Part shown: positions 43,241 to 56,399 of the stretch, piece after piece
Position numbering within the stretch: position 1 is the first letter of the stretch
Layout: the number at the start of each line of letters is the position of its first letter
Assembly: GCA_932294295.1 (NCBI GenBank)
Contig: OW028576.1
Span: forward strand, 30,621,247 to 30,685,246
DNA length: 64,000 nucleotides
From: Alitta virens
Taxonomy: Eukaryota > Annelida > Polychaeta > Phyllodocida > Nereididae
Direction of reading: 5' to 3'
Translations under genes and position numbers: made by a program
The notes under the pieces: generated by a model
The model's input: only the letters and a program-made list of their open reading frames with translations
The model's database searches: none
What the model was told of the DNA's origin: nothing

Positions 43241-46200
43241 TATCATATTAACCACAGAACAACACAGCTAAAAGTGTGTATGACAAATGTGCAAAAAGGG
43301 AATTCTTGGCATGCCAAAAAGTGTCAGCTGGCTTTTCCCATGTTTTGAGTGTCCGCCAATTCTCTTGTGAACTGTGACATATGTTGTCATTTTGTGCAAC
43401 ATAAAAGGCTGGTGTGAACTTGTATTATAACTCAGAAACTCTTCCTTCTTTCTGTGAAAAATATCCCTTGCAAAGTATCTCTTTATGACCTAAATGTCAG
43501 CAGGATCTGTTGGTAAGCCAAGCAGAATACGGGTTAAAGTATATTGCCTTGTACTTCGTGTCTGCTGCCCATGGTGAGGCATGGAAATGGCCCCACCCAT
43601 GGGGTAAATGAGTAACATGGTGTGGATTCCAGGCTCATCTCATCATTACATTTGCCCGCTGTAACTGATTATATCAAAGCTGACTAGAAAAACTGGGACG
43701 GTATAGCAAAATCAACGCAGCCATGAAAAAGGAGACATGGTGTGGACTCCAAGTCTTCCATCTCATCATTACGTCTGTCTGCTGTTGTTCTCATGAACTG
43801 ACTCAACCAACAGCAAGACAACACAATACGAAAGTGTGGACTCCAAGTCTTATCATCTCATCACTATTTCTGCCTCTAGCAACTTTAAAATAGAGTACTG
43901 TTGACTAAAGTGATCTAAAACAGTTAAATTTGATCCCTGACTATAAAAATGTCCATATTTGAAGAAAATTCTACTAAGTTACTCTAAGTCTTTAAATACA
44001 AACTTGCGTATCAATGTTGAAGTGAATTTGTCCAAAGCATGAAAAATGAATCACTCACCACCAAGGAGTACCATAAATAAACAACTTCTTACCTGAAAAT
44101 ACAAAATAAATCACAATCAATTCACAGTTAACATTATTTTCCAACATTTTACAATGAAATTATCACATTAAATTTATCATGACAAATTAACGCTTAGTTT
44201 AGCATAGTAATAACTAGATTTTACTCATAAAGAATTACAAACTAGCCATGAAACTGATTATTTTGAAAAGCAGGTTATTTACTGTTAAGAAAATTACCTC
44301 CATGAGCGTCTAAATAGCAGTTTGATAGTTTGATAGAGAGCTATGCCTTAATCGGCCATGACTTGGATATTATGTAACAATTAATTTTCTAGCGGATGTA
44401 AGTTATAATCATCCTATAGATTCTATGAGGTTTTAAAGCTGCACTTAAATTTCTTTAGTTAGTTGATATTTTATTAAAATATGAAGTAAATGAATGAATG
44501 AATAAAATAATGAATTCTGCTATTTATAGTCCAATGGAACTTGATTATTCAATTTAATGAATGATTGAATCAATCAATCAATCAATAAAAATAAATTATT
44601 TGATCAACAATCAATAAATTTAATGCATTATTTTACAAAGGAACGAATCAATCAATCAACCAACCAATCAATCAATCTATCCATCCATCAGTCATTCAAT
44701 CAATCATTTAGTTAATAAACTTCATAATGAAACATTCTATCAATTAATTTAGAATGGTATAGATATTTTTTGTAGGTAGTGATTAAAACTTTTTTTGGTG
44801 CAGTTAATTATTTTACATTAGTAAAAGTATGAAAACCCCTAAACAGAGCAGACAGTGAATACTCTTTTTTACTGTCATTTAGTGTGTTAATCAAATGAGT
44901 AAATAAGAATGTGTGTGTCAGATTCAGCAATAGTGTATGGGTGTCTGTCTATCTATCTGTCGATATATCTTTCTATCTGTCCATTTATCAATCAATCAAT
45001 CTATCTATCTATCTATCTATCCATGTATCCGTTTATTTATCTATCTATCTATCTATCTATCTATATATCTATCTATCTAGCAATCCATCCTTCTATCTGT
45101 CCGTCTATCTATCCATCCATCTATCTATCCATCCATCTATCTATCCATCCATCTATCTATCTATCCATCTATCTACCTATCATGTAGAACATCAACTTAA
45201 GATCTTAAGATGCAGACCTCACTATTAAGAATTATTTGATAATGTAATTTACCACATTATTAAGACCACATCACTATTTCTATTGTGAATTTCTACTGCC
45301 TCTAACAACATCAAATCAACTAATCAGAAATTAAACTGCTATTTTGCCCGTTTAAATTTCGCCATTTTATTCAACAAATCCGCCCAACTCTTGTTATTTC
45401 GCTTTGATTTTAAATCTTAAGTTTTAAATTATGAACTGCAAATTTTGTCAGTTGCATGAATTGGCTTTGGGGCTTAAATTCTGTGAGAAAATTAGCTTGA
45501 TCAAACTTAGCAATTAAAACGTCGGATTAACTTTAAAAAGAGCAACTCGCTGTTAATAAGATCATTAGGTTTCAGGCTCCTAATCAGCCTGTTCTTTTAA
45601 AATGTCCTTTAAATTGGAAAATGGCATATTTAAAACTGAACTTTTGATAACATTTGTTGGATAATAGTGTCTAGCAATTATAAAGTTTTTATTCTTGCTT
45701 AGATTTAAGATGAAATCATCAGTAATTATGAACCCAGGCAACTAACTTAATATAATTATATTTATTTGGTATATTGTAAATCTTGTATTGCAAATATGAC
45801 TGTAATTGCCGAAAAATTTAATAAATTCAAATTCAATTTAATACTAAATTCAAATTAAAACATGACTAGCAAATGTCACAAATGCCTAATGTCTCTTTTT
45901 TTTAATGCTATTTTGTAAATTTAGGATTGCAGGGAATATAATAATTTATTAATAGTTTAAATATTTCAATGTCTCAATGCTACTGGGTCCGAAGCTTAGT
46001 TAGCTTATATGGCTAACTGCAGGAAGACGTAATGATGAGATGATAAGGCTGCTTGGAGTCCACACCATGTTACACATTTATCCCATGGGTGGGGTCTTTT
46101 ACTTGCCTCAGCATAGACACAAAGTACAAGTGTGTACTAACGAATGAGTATATTGTGACAAGCACATATAGACATAATTATATAAATGATGTTTACTAAT

Positions 46201-49051
46201 GTGTAAACGGGGTTAACGCCCTCTTGGTCAAGGCAACATTCATTCCAGGCAATACCTTGATGGCCACCAGGGTCAAGTTATGTTCGCAGCCTCCACCAGG
46301 GACTGCCAGCTGGGCTAATCCAGTTGTCCCAGGTATATAAGGATCTCCCCCATGCTACTGGTCATTCGCTTCTTTCTACTCCCTCCCACCGTCCCCTTAA
46401 AATTCAAATTTTCCTTTCTTAAAAATTCCCAAATTGTCACATATAACCTTGTTTATTCTTGCTATATGTATTACCAATTATTATTAATGTGTCCCCATTA
46501 AGGGTGTCCACAAACATTATTATTATTAATGTGTCCCCATTAAGGGTGTCCACAAACATTACTTGTATTAATGTGTCCCCACTAAGGGTGTCCACAAACA
46601 CAAGCATGTAACATTCCTTTATGCCAATTAATAAATGTGGCAAATGTATCCATTTACCAAATCATGTGTTCTTGTTGTTCTTATGTGTTAATATACATAT
46701 ATAGACATAATTATATAATATACATATATAGACATAATAATATAATATACATATATAGACATAATTATATAATATACATATATAGACATAATTATATAAT
46801 ATACATATATAGACATAATTATATAATATACATATATAGACATAATTATATAATATACATATATAGACATAATTATATAATATACATATATAGACATAAT
46901 TATATAATATACATATATAGACATAATTATATAATATACAATAAATAAGCTGGATTCACTATGAAAATGTATTGGTTGCATCCAATTGTGCTTACGGCAA
47001 ATAAACTAATATCACCATTTTATTTTAGAATATCAAATATCACTGACAAATATTACGGTCAGTTATATTGCCTGGCAAATACTACAGAATACGAAAACGA
47101 GGCACATACTAAAATCTTGAACGTCATTAGCGCCATCGCTTCGTAATAAATTTTATTAAACAGCACCTTCAATATTGGTTCGATTTTCAAAATTCAAAGT
47201 TTATTATGTACAAACATGTATTGGTAATTCGATTATGCATTGAATAGAAACATCTCCCATCTTATTTTTTCATTAAATGACTGGGAAATTGCCAATCGGC
47301 AACGCTCTTCTTAACGTTATAATGTCAGTAAGCTAATTTACCAGGCAGACAAATTTGCTTACCAAGCAACAATATCACGTAAGGTTTGTTGACAAATACC
47401 AGGAAGTGTTCTAGGTATGGTAAGCATGAATAGTTTTTGCCAAGTAAGCTAATATCACCTGCCAGGTCAGCTAATTTGGCAGTAAGTGCTATTGGTTGAA
47501 ACACTTCTTCCCCTGGGCTCCGCATACTATCATTTTAAGTCCATACATGGATAGCCAGATTGGTTAAAACCACTGGGATAAGCAGTATATATTTGTCATT
47601 TTTATTTATTTATTTTTTTTATTTTCTTTTATTATTGGTCTATATTGTTAAGTTGTATTTTATTATTAGTATTTTTACTAGTCACAACCTAGACCAACTT
47701 TCTATAAAATACATAGTTACAACATTTAATATAGACCGTCAGCTTAACACTTTTAGTATTATTATCTTATTACTGTAAAAGTACTGTATTATTGTATGTT
47801 ATTTGTATGTTTGACAAATGTATCAATTATGATAATATCCTGTCAATAAAAAAATATTATTTAATTATTATTAATAATCTCTATCTTAAAACCATTTCAA
47901 ATAGTTACCTTATTATCAGTTACATTACAATAATTTCATTGTCATTACTATAAATACAAAAGTATACCTTAATAAAGAGGTGGTTTAAATAGTGAGGTAT
48001 TTTTTTTACACTAAAACAATAGTCTTAATAGTGAGGTGGGCTGAGATATGACCCCATTGTACTGTACAATAGCATTAGAGTATTGTCTGACCCAGCTGGG
48101 ACTAGACAACCAATTTTCACAGACAAAGCGTCTAATTTTCAAAGTAAACCAAAAATAATCGAATTCTGCACACACCCAGCTATCTCCCCGTCTATTGCAC
48201 AGCAAATTAGGTACAAAATAGGAGTGCAATAAGATTGTAATTTTGCAGGCTATTACACCAAAGACTGTAATATAGTTCTGTTGCAATTGGAAGTATTATA
48301 GGAATGACTATAATAGTGTTGTCATGGTATGAGTGAGCGATAATTATCAAATTAAAGTATTTTATGAATTCAGTCTCTGCAGGTGAATAGGAGCACTTTG
48401 TAATATGCAATATCCAGTTCTCCTTATGATGTTTTTTTCCTATTTCTTATGAGCTATTCTAATCTAATTCAGTTGTTTTAACTTCTATGGTAGTCTTTCG
48501 TGAGCGGCACTTCAATGATGCCTTGTGAGACTACCAATCATACATATATTTATACATATCCACACATATTTCTAAAATAATGACAATATCCATTTTCTGT
48601 TTGTATTTTTATGGTGACTAAACGATTGAACTTGAACTTGACACACAGTGCACTGCTGGCTAGTATATTATTAAAAATATGTCATTGCCAATGTCAATGA
48701 AACAATTGAGAGATATATGCAGTTTTACTCACTTCAATTTTAACGTTCACCTATAGCTATCCAGTATATAAAGAGCCAGAATAGAGTCTTTTCACTGAAC
48801 AGCCCTGAATTCAGCAAGACATAAGTCTTTCCTCTCCTCTTCTTACTCATTTTACTTTTCAGACGAAGTAGGTCATAACTAACTGATTCCATAAATTTAA
48901 TTTTCTCAGAAAAATAACAAAAATCAACTTATTATGATAAGTGTCAAATATACATTAAAATGCACTAAAAATACTGCTGCTAGGATGCACTTCGCTTCAG
49001 CCAATCACAGTCAAGGGCGGGAAATTTTTCAGCCGATAGAATTGCAGTATT
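43241..49051. repeat. Tandem segmental duplication, copy 2 (5.81 kb)
   Basis: Direct repeat of 37382-43192 at an offset of 5859 bp. It ends at GCAGTATT, after which the original right-flanking sequence (TAGCCACCGG) continues. Confidence 0.95.
44059..44092 (-). other. Candidate 34-nt micro-exon or recursive-splice site (copy 2)
   Basis: Same CAG|GTAAG ... GTGAGT arrangement as at 38200-38233, carried in the second copy of the 5.81-kb tandem duplication. Because 34 is not a multiple of three, splicing in both copies would shift the reading frame. Confidence 0.45.
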
Positions 49052-49322
49052 TAGCCACCGGATGGAAATACAGAAAACCTTCAGTGAAAATCCACTATTA
49101 ACTATCTGGGACTACAGCAAGCCAAACGAAGCCACACCTAGCTACAGACATTTATAAGTTCACTGAACTGAAACCCTACTTAAGCACAAGCACTGTTAAG
49201 GATCACATAAATACCCACGTTACTTGTGGTGATTTTAATAGTGAGGTTGTCTTAATAGCCAGTGAGGTAATAACATAATTAATGTGAGATTTACTTAGAT
49301 TTAGCCCATTAGATACCAGTTT

Positions 49323-49538
49323 GGTGGCCTAGTGGTGTGGTGGTGGATTAGGGCTTTACGTCCTGTATTTCTGCACCTGATGGGCTAATTAGGACAGGCA
49401 GGGACCATGGCAATGAGATGATGGATGAAACAGCCATCCAACTTAGGTTCAACCGGAAACTGAACTCGGTACCTAGTGGTTGGAAGCCCAGCGCGCTACC
49501 ACTGGTTAGGCCCCCCACCTTTGGGTGGCCTAGTGGTG
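49323..49538 (-). mobile_element. SINE family B inserted into a family A head, with 15-bp TSD
   Basis: The reverse family B copy (about 49338-49523) is flanked by exact copies of GGTGGCCTAGTGGTG at 49323-49337 and 49524-49538. This 15-bp target duplication lies in the family A box A region. Confidence 0.85.
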
Positions 49539-49836
49539 AATCCACTAGGCATCCACTAATTCCATATTGACCAGCACTGCTGAAGGTCCCAGGTTCGATT
49601 CTCAGGAACTCTTCATGAGCTACATCTCAGCAGCTGGATGTCGATCGCATAAGTTGTTAGATTGGAGGTGCCTTGTACTTGGTGTCTATGCTGAGGCGAG
49701 TAAAATACTCCACCCATGAGGTAAATATGTAACATGGCGTGGACTCTAAGCAACCTTATCATCTCATTATTACATCTGCCTGACAGCTGGTCATATAAGC
49801 TGACTAGGCTTCAGACCCAGCTGGATTGAGACATTG
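49524..49836 (+). mobile_element. SINE family A, full length
   Basis: Box A text GGTGGCCTAGTGGTG, box B GGTTCGATTCTC, then the body CTCTTCATGAGCTACATCTC through to CCAGCTGGATTGAGACAT. Confidence 0.88.
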
Positions 49837-50058
49837 AAAATAACTATAAACAAAAACAGGACTAGTCCATGCTAGAATTCTGCATTTTCTTAAAACCAGA
49901 CTACATGCATAGCAAAGACATTTATCTTAGTAAATATGCAATGAATTTTCTGTATTAGTTATTGAAATGAGACGTAATGAAATAAACCTGCGTCCATCTG
50001 TCAAGATAGGTTGACTAACAGCCCTCTTTCATGATTTAATGCCTAGTGACCCGTATGT

Positions 50059-50104
50059 AGGTCAGAAGAGGTCATCAACTTACCCGGATGTAGGTCATAG
50101 GTCA
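50059..50104 (+). promoter_or_regulatory. Nuclear-receptor half-site cluster: DR4 then DR1
   Basis: AGGTCA at 50059 and 50069 are separated by four bases. AGGTCA at 50092 and 50099 are separated by one base. All four half-sites are exact and in one orientation. Confidence 0.45.
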
Positions 50105-50262
50105 CGACTTGGCCCTAATAAAAAGTCTTTCATCTCCCAGAGTGTTTGGAATAACTAGAGACGCTTAGAGGTTTGGGAATTGTGTACAAAGAAGATTTTT
50201 GTTTATTTTTGTGTTGTTAGGCTTTTAAGAAAAGGTCTCATTATGAGAAGACATCCCTAATA

Positions 50263-50278
50263 AGGTCATAAAAGGTCA
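50263..50278 (+). promoter_or_regulatory. Second DR4 element
   Basis: AGGTCA-TAAA-AGGTCA, exact half-sites, 160 bp after the cluster at 50059-50104. Confidence 0.4.
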
Positions 50279-50397
50279 AATAAAGCTACTAAGGTGCAGA
50301 CATAAAAATAATTTCTCCATTATGCGAGATTAGTGGCACAGAGACTATATATGGTAAACCAGCTTGGAAACCACCCCGACGTTAGGACCACCTCTTT

Positions 50398-50950
50398 ATC
50401 CACCACACTAAAAGATCACCTCACTAAAAGATCACCTCACTAAAAGACCACCACACTAAAAGACCACCTCGCTAGACCACCACACTAAAAGACCACCACA
50501 CTAAAAGACCACCTCACTAAAAGATCACCTCACTAAAAGATCACCTCACTAAAAGACCACCACACTAAAAAACCACCACACTAAAAGACCACCTCACTAG
50601 ACCACCACACTAAAAGACCACCACACTCAAAGACCACCTCACTAAAAGATCACCTCACTAAAAGATCACCTCACTAAAAGATCACCTCACTAAAAGATCA
50701 CCTCGCTAAAAGACCACCTCATTATTAAGACCACCTCACTATTAAGACCACCTCACTAAAATATCACCTCACTAAAAGACCACCTCACTATTAAGTCCAC
50801 TTATTAAGACCACCTCACTGATAAAAACACCTCACATTATTAAGACACCTCACTATTGAGATCACCTCACTATTAAGACCCTCTAACTATTAATACCACC
50901 TCACCATTAGGACCAACTCACCATTAGGACCAACTCACTATTAAAACTGA
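50398..50950 (-). repeat. Array of CACCTCACTAAAAGAC / TTAAGACCACCTCACTA units
   Basis: About 35 units of 13-17 bp. The first half uses the shorter CCACACTAAAAGA form with an internal higher-order pattern. The second half is the 17-bp unit in reverse relative to 29000-29562. Confidence 0.9.
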
Positions 50951-50999
50951 ATTTTAAAACCAAAGTATTGAAATTATATTTACCTGCTATTAAGACCAC

Positions 51000-51630
51000 T
51001 TCACCATTAATACTAGTTATTACAATAAACTTCATCAATAAATACCATAACAAATAATAACATTTCCATGTAGATTATTTTGTATCTAGTTTTCAGTTAC
51101 AACATAAAAGCATTCTGCATTATTTCAATACAAGGTCTAGTATAATAATCATAAAGTAGTTTATGACAATTCTTTATGAAATATGTTTGACTTTTTCATT
51201 GTTATTATACGACTCATGAATATTTATATTGCTGAGGAAGGTGCCCAGAAAGCGAGGTGATATGGATCACACTACATCATAAAATAATTTTATGGCATGT
51301 TACAAAGTTTCCAAGGTAACAAACTGTTATGAGTAAATATATCAATGACATGCCATAAAATTTACTAGGAGAGCTGGGAGAGAAAAGCTATTGCATAATA
51401 TGGAACTAATATCTTAAAAATTGACTAATAAGAAAGACAACCTCACTGCCTCCCTATCAAGACCACCTCATTACTTAAGTCATTTTATTTATTAGACAAT
51501 TTCATTATTTAAGAAGAATTTGATACTAAGTCTATTCTTTTAAAAAAAAAGCACACAAAAGAAACATTAAAATGATTTAAATTTGGTTATCAAACCACCT
51601 CGCTGATAAGACTACCTCAGTATTGAGAAA
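51000..51630. other. No gene recognised
   Basis: AT-rich. A few isolated CCACCTCA units lie near 51430-51620. Confidence 0.4.
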
Positions 51631-51634
51631 ATGT

Positions 51635-52018
51635 TATATCTAGAATAGAATAGAATAGCATAAAATAGCATAAAATAGAATAGAATAGAATAATGTGAAA
51701 ACAGTGCAATCGTGAATAGAATAGAATAGACAAGAATAGTATAGAAATACTTAGAATAGAATATAATAGAATAGCAAAGAATATAATAGAATTATGTGAA
51801 AACAGTGCAATCGTGAATACAATAGAATATAATATAATAGACAAGAATAGAATAACATCGAATAGAATATAATAGAATAGCACAGAATAGAATAGAATTA
51901 TGTGAAAACAGTGCAACCGTGAATAGAATATAATAGAATAGAATAGACAAGAATGGACAAAAATTGAATAAAAAAAGACAAGAATAGAATAGACAAAAAA
52001 AGAAAAGAATAGAATCTT
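51635..52018 (-). repeat. (AGAAT)n with ~105-bp higher-order unit
   Basis: Pentamer repeat broken three times by ATGTGAAAACAGTGCAATCG (near 51692, 51793 and 51900), showing a higher-order unit. The 135-codon minus ORF is an artefact. Confidence 0.92.
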
Positions 52019-52674
52019 CAGCATAGTCTACAATACCATTTTACGCAACTGAAATCAAATGAACATAAATCAAGCTGGACAGACATACAAACGGAACAAA
52101 CGAACAATGCAGACAAAAAACAACAACATGAACAAAAATCAACAACAAAAAATAACCCTGTGAGCAAAATGTGAAGAGCCAAAATGTCCACATTTTATTG
52201 CATGAGTCATCAAATGCAAAGGGAACCTATAAAAGGCCTTTGACATTTTGTATTGCCATAGAAACCTCCAAATTCGGAATTCTCTGAGCAGACATTTGCA
52301 GCTAAAATGGAATTGTTTTTAGAATTCTTATAACCCCAGCATTTTGTGGTTAAAAACGGAAATATGTTTTTGAAGATTTAGAGAATATGTTTGGCTTTAG
52401 GCAGGGAAATTCGAAAAATATTATGAGATTGGAGTTCAGTGAAGAAAAAGGGAGTCAATATATTCTTGAAACAGAATTCTCATTTTAATACAGAAAAGAA
52501 AGAAAGGGAAAATAAAGAAAGAAAAAGGAAAAAGAATGAAAGAAAGATACAAAAGCAATTTTTGTCAATTGCGGTTACAGAAATGTGTAATTTTTAAGCA
52601 CCATGCAAAATATAAATGTTTGTGGTGTTTTATCATGTATCACCCAGTGAAAGTTTGTACTGCTTATGTTTGAG

Positions 52675-53062
52675 CTAGGATAGGATGGGATGGGATGGGA
52701 TGGGATGGGATGGGATGGGGAGGATAGGATAGGATAGGATAGGATAGGATAGGATAGGACAGGACAGGACAGGACAGGATAGGATAGGATGGGATGAGAT
52801 AATAGGATAGGAAGGGATGGGATGTGATAGGTTAGGATGGGATAGGACGGGATGGGATAGGATAGGACAGGATAGGATAGAATAGGATACGATAGAATAG
52901 GATAGGATAGGAGGAGATAGGACAGGACAGGATAGGATAGGATAGGATGGGATAGGATGGGATAGGATGGGATAGGATTGGATAGGATTGGATAGGATTG
53001 GATAGGAAAGGATAGGATGGGAGGATAGGATGGGATGGGATAGGATGGGATTGGATAGGACT
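52675..53062 (+). repeat. (GGGAT/GGATA)n 5-bp minisatellite, G-rich
   Basis: The first part (about 52683-52722) has six GGG runs two bases apart, a strong G-quadruplex pattern. The rest is GGATA, GGACA and GGATT pentamers. Confidence 0.95.
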
Positions 53063-53169
53063 TAAATGTAATTACAATGTATAGGATTAGGAGGTCTTTC
53101 TAAATTGAGTGGTCTTAATTGACAGATGTCTTAATAACAAGGTTGTCTTAATAGCGATATGGTCTAAAG

Positions 53170-53560
53170 GCTGATTCCATTGTGAATAAAACTATTGTGC
53201 ATTTTAAGCTGAATTCTATCGCCTTGGCAACACATTAAGAAAATGATAAAATTATCAAAACTGATCTTTGTTCTATTGTCTTTTTGGCCTTCAGTTCATT
53301 TTCTTGTCTCCTTGAATTTCTTCATAAGAGCTGTTCATAACATGAAATTTTAATTAAATAACTCAAAATCAATATTTTGTAATCAGCATTATTGTACTCA
53401 AAGAAATCGAAAAAGACGGTTAAAATAATTTTGAGCCACACATCAGTTGAAAAGGAGGAACTCAATTCCAAATAATATTATTCTGCTGTTGCATTGAAGA
53501 TTTTAGTTTAATACTATCTTTAGTGCAAATTTATTGGCTTAAATGGTATTAAGACCAGCT
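53170..53560. other. No feature recognised
   Basis: AT-rich sequence between two repeat arrays. Confidence 0.4.
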
Positions 53561-53564
53561 CAAT

Positions 53565-53960
53565 AGCATGACCAGCTCACTATCAAGTCCACCTCACTGT
53601 AAAGGCCGCCTCACTAATAAGACCACTCAGTATTAAGATCACCTCACTATTAAGACCACTTAACTATCAAGACCACCTCATTATTAAGACCACCTCACTA
53701 TTAAGACCACCTCACTATTAAGACCACCTCACTTTTAAGACCACCTCACTTTTAAGACCACCTCAAAATTAAGACCACCTCATTATTAAGACCACCTCAC
53801 TATTAAGACAACCTCACTATTTAGACCACCTCACTATCAAGACCATCTCACTATTTAGACCACCTCAGTATTTAGACCACCTCACTATTGAAACCACCTC
53901 ATGAGTAATCCCACCTGTCAAGACCACATCACATTATTTCTCTATAAAGACCACCTCACT
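53565..53960 (-). repeat. Array of the 17-bp TTAAGACCACCTCACTA unit
   Basis: About 23 units, reverse orientation relative to 29000-29562, very regular between 53640 and 53900. Confidence 0.93.
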
Positions 53961-55500
53961 AGTGCAATTTTCACTAAAGTTGGTCTTCATGGCAAAGATC
54001 TACTGTAGTATAATATTAAATTGACAACTACTCCACGAAAAAAGCTACCATTAGAAGCCCCTACCCCAATATCACACCTAACCAACCATACTGATAAGTT
54101 GAGGGTTAATAACTACTTTTAAAGTTGATCCCTCCAGCTAATAACACCCTAGTGAGCCTATTCAGTATTATGTGTTTGAAGCATTGATGGCAGGGTAACA
54201 AGCCCCTTTGCTATTGGTACCCCAACAAAAAAACCCCTCATATAGAGAGGGCAGATCAATACCCTTTAGAAAGTCAGAAAGGGGTAAAAGTGTCTGCCCT
54301 TTTTGTAGGGGTAATACAAGGCTTTTCCATTCGTCCTGAGTTAGTCATATCTCTCCAAGCATGGGCTGGACAGCACTTTGGACAAATTCTGCCTTTAAAG
54401 TGTCAGTAGAGAATGACCTGCTGAGGTCGATATTACAAATGGTGACGTCATAAAATGACGTCATTATACCCCAGAGCCATCTATAGTGGAATTGAACAGT
54501 TGCAATAAGCTCTATATTCTGTTATAAAAAGGAAAAAAATTTAATCAATAAATGATGTTGCTAATATTGCTATTTAACTATCTAATTTAAATATTTGAAT
54601 ACCAATAATACCACAAATGTTGAACCCAACTTCATGCCTATCATTGTAATCTAATAAGGACAAAGTAGACATCACAATAAGCAATAATTGTTGTTTGTTG
54701 AGTGGGTAGACTTAAAATAGACGTTCCCAATTATGCTAACTTCGATAAAATAATAGTTTGCATATTTTACGAAGTGTCATAAATGTATTGTATGAAGAAA
54801 AGTGTTCCAATACAGCTTACAAAATCGTCTCTATTGGCCAAATAGATTACAAATGTAACAATCATTGGCATTTGCAACCACTATAATGTAAACTTGGAGC
54901 CGCAACAATAACTAATATTTCCTTGAGTTATGGTTTAAATGCCTTTTATGTTATTATTTTAAATCATTTGGACTTCAAGTCAGAAAATGTACCCTAATAT
55001 ATGCAAAATGGAGTTCATTTGACAAAAATAATATGAAATACTTTGAAATAATCACTAACAGAGATGCTTTGCAGCACAATTCTGTAAACCCTTTAGCTTA
55101 ACCTTTCATTATATCACAGGAAACAGCCAAGCGCCTTGAGGCAATCCAGCATGCTTGGCTAATGAAAAGATTCACAGACCATTACAGTAAATCTCACTAG
55201 TAAGACCACTGTTGTTTAACAAATAGTGACAGTTTAAGTGAAAACCTCTCTAGCAACGACTGTAGGTGTGCTGAGGTGGTCTTAATTATGAGGCAAATCG
55301 CAATAGAGAAAGGTCCTAGCTGTGGGAATATCTTTATAGTGAGGTTTTGTTGCAATTTCAGAACTTAATCCTGAAATGATGTTGTATATGTTCATTTAGA
55401 CTGAGTCATTTATTTCCTTTTAGTCATTGATAACGGATGCATTTAGCTCTTAAAAGCAAGCTACATCAGAGTTGTCAGATCAAGAAAATATTGAAATATT
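53961..55500. other. No gene recognised
   Basis: AT-rich. Isolated units of the 17-bp motif lie near 55195-55340 in both orientations. Confidence 0.4.
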
Positions 55501-55514
55501 TCTCGGTAAATGGT

Positions 55515-55810
55515 AAAAGTAATGTTTCTGTCCACCAATTAAATGAGCAAAGGTAATGTAAAGATAATGTTCTAATTTAAGTTTTTGTCTACCTATGTAT
55601 GGAGTATTTGGTCAGTGCACTTGATAAGGTCAATGGAAACTTTGCCAGTTAGACTGCTCTTAATTGTCTCAGCATAGTAGATGTAATGATGGAATGATAG
55701 GCTTAGAGTCCACACCACATTTATGAGCAAGATTTTAGCAAAAATAATTCTCTAATTTAATTTCTACCTATGCTCTTGAATGTCTCGGCATAGTTATTAC
55801 ATTTTTTGTC
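55515..55810 (+). mobile_element. Repeat family C
   Basis: CACTTGATAAGGTCAATGGA, CTCAGCATAGTAGATGTAAT and TTGAATGTCTCGGCATAG match the copies at 30.5-30.95 kb. Confidence 0.7.
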
Positions 55811-56399
55811 ATATAAGCAATTCTAATACAAATAAGAGGATATGTATCTGGTGTTTCAACGTTTTCACTATTAATGACAATGACAATGATACAGTTTTTA
55901 TTGGCTCCTTAAATAGTAATTACATATCATAAAAATGAATAATTTTTTCTTAGAGTGGAGCAAGGAGACTCCCTCTAAGGCAATAAGTTTGCCGCTGTCG
56001 AGGGAGCCACCTTTTGAAAAAAAAAAAAAAAGATTATACATATATATATACCACTATTTAAAGCATTGAAATATTCATAAATTATTATTGTATACTAAGC
56101 ATTTACAGTTGGTATTTTCTAACATTATATTTCATTAATCCAGAGATGTTAAACAGCATTCTAGTAGCAAAATTTTCAACACCGAAATAGATAAACTCCA
56201 TAATGAAGTGGTCTTTCAATTCAGGTCCCGGGTATTTTTAGCCAACACTAAACATGTTAAAAAGCCTTGGAGGCTGGACCCCATTGATAAAATGGCCACT
56301 GACCCTTTTGAATCTACCTATTCAATTCTATCACCGGGTCGTGTGATATAGACTGCCCTACAAACAGGTCAAAGAACTTGGTCAATAGGTCGAAGAACT

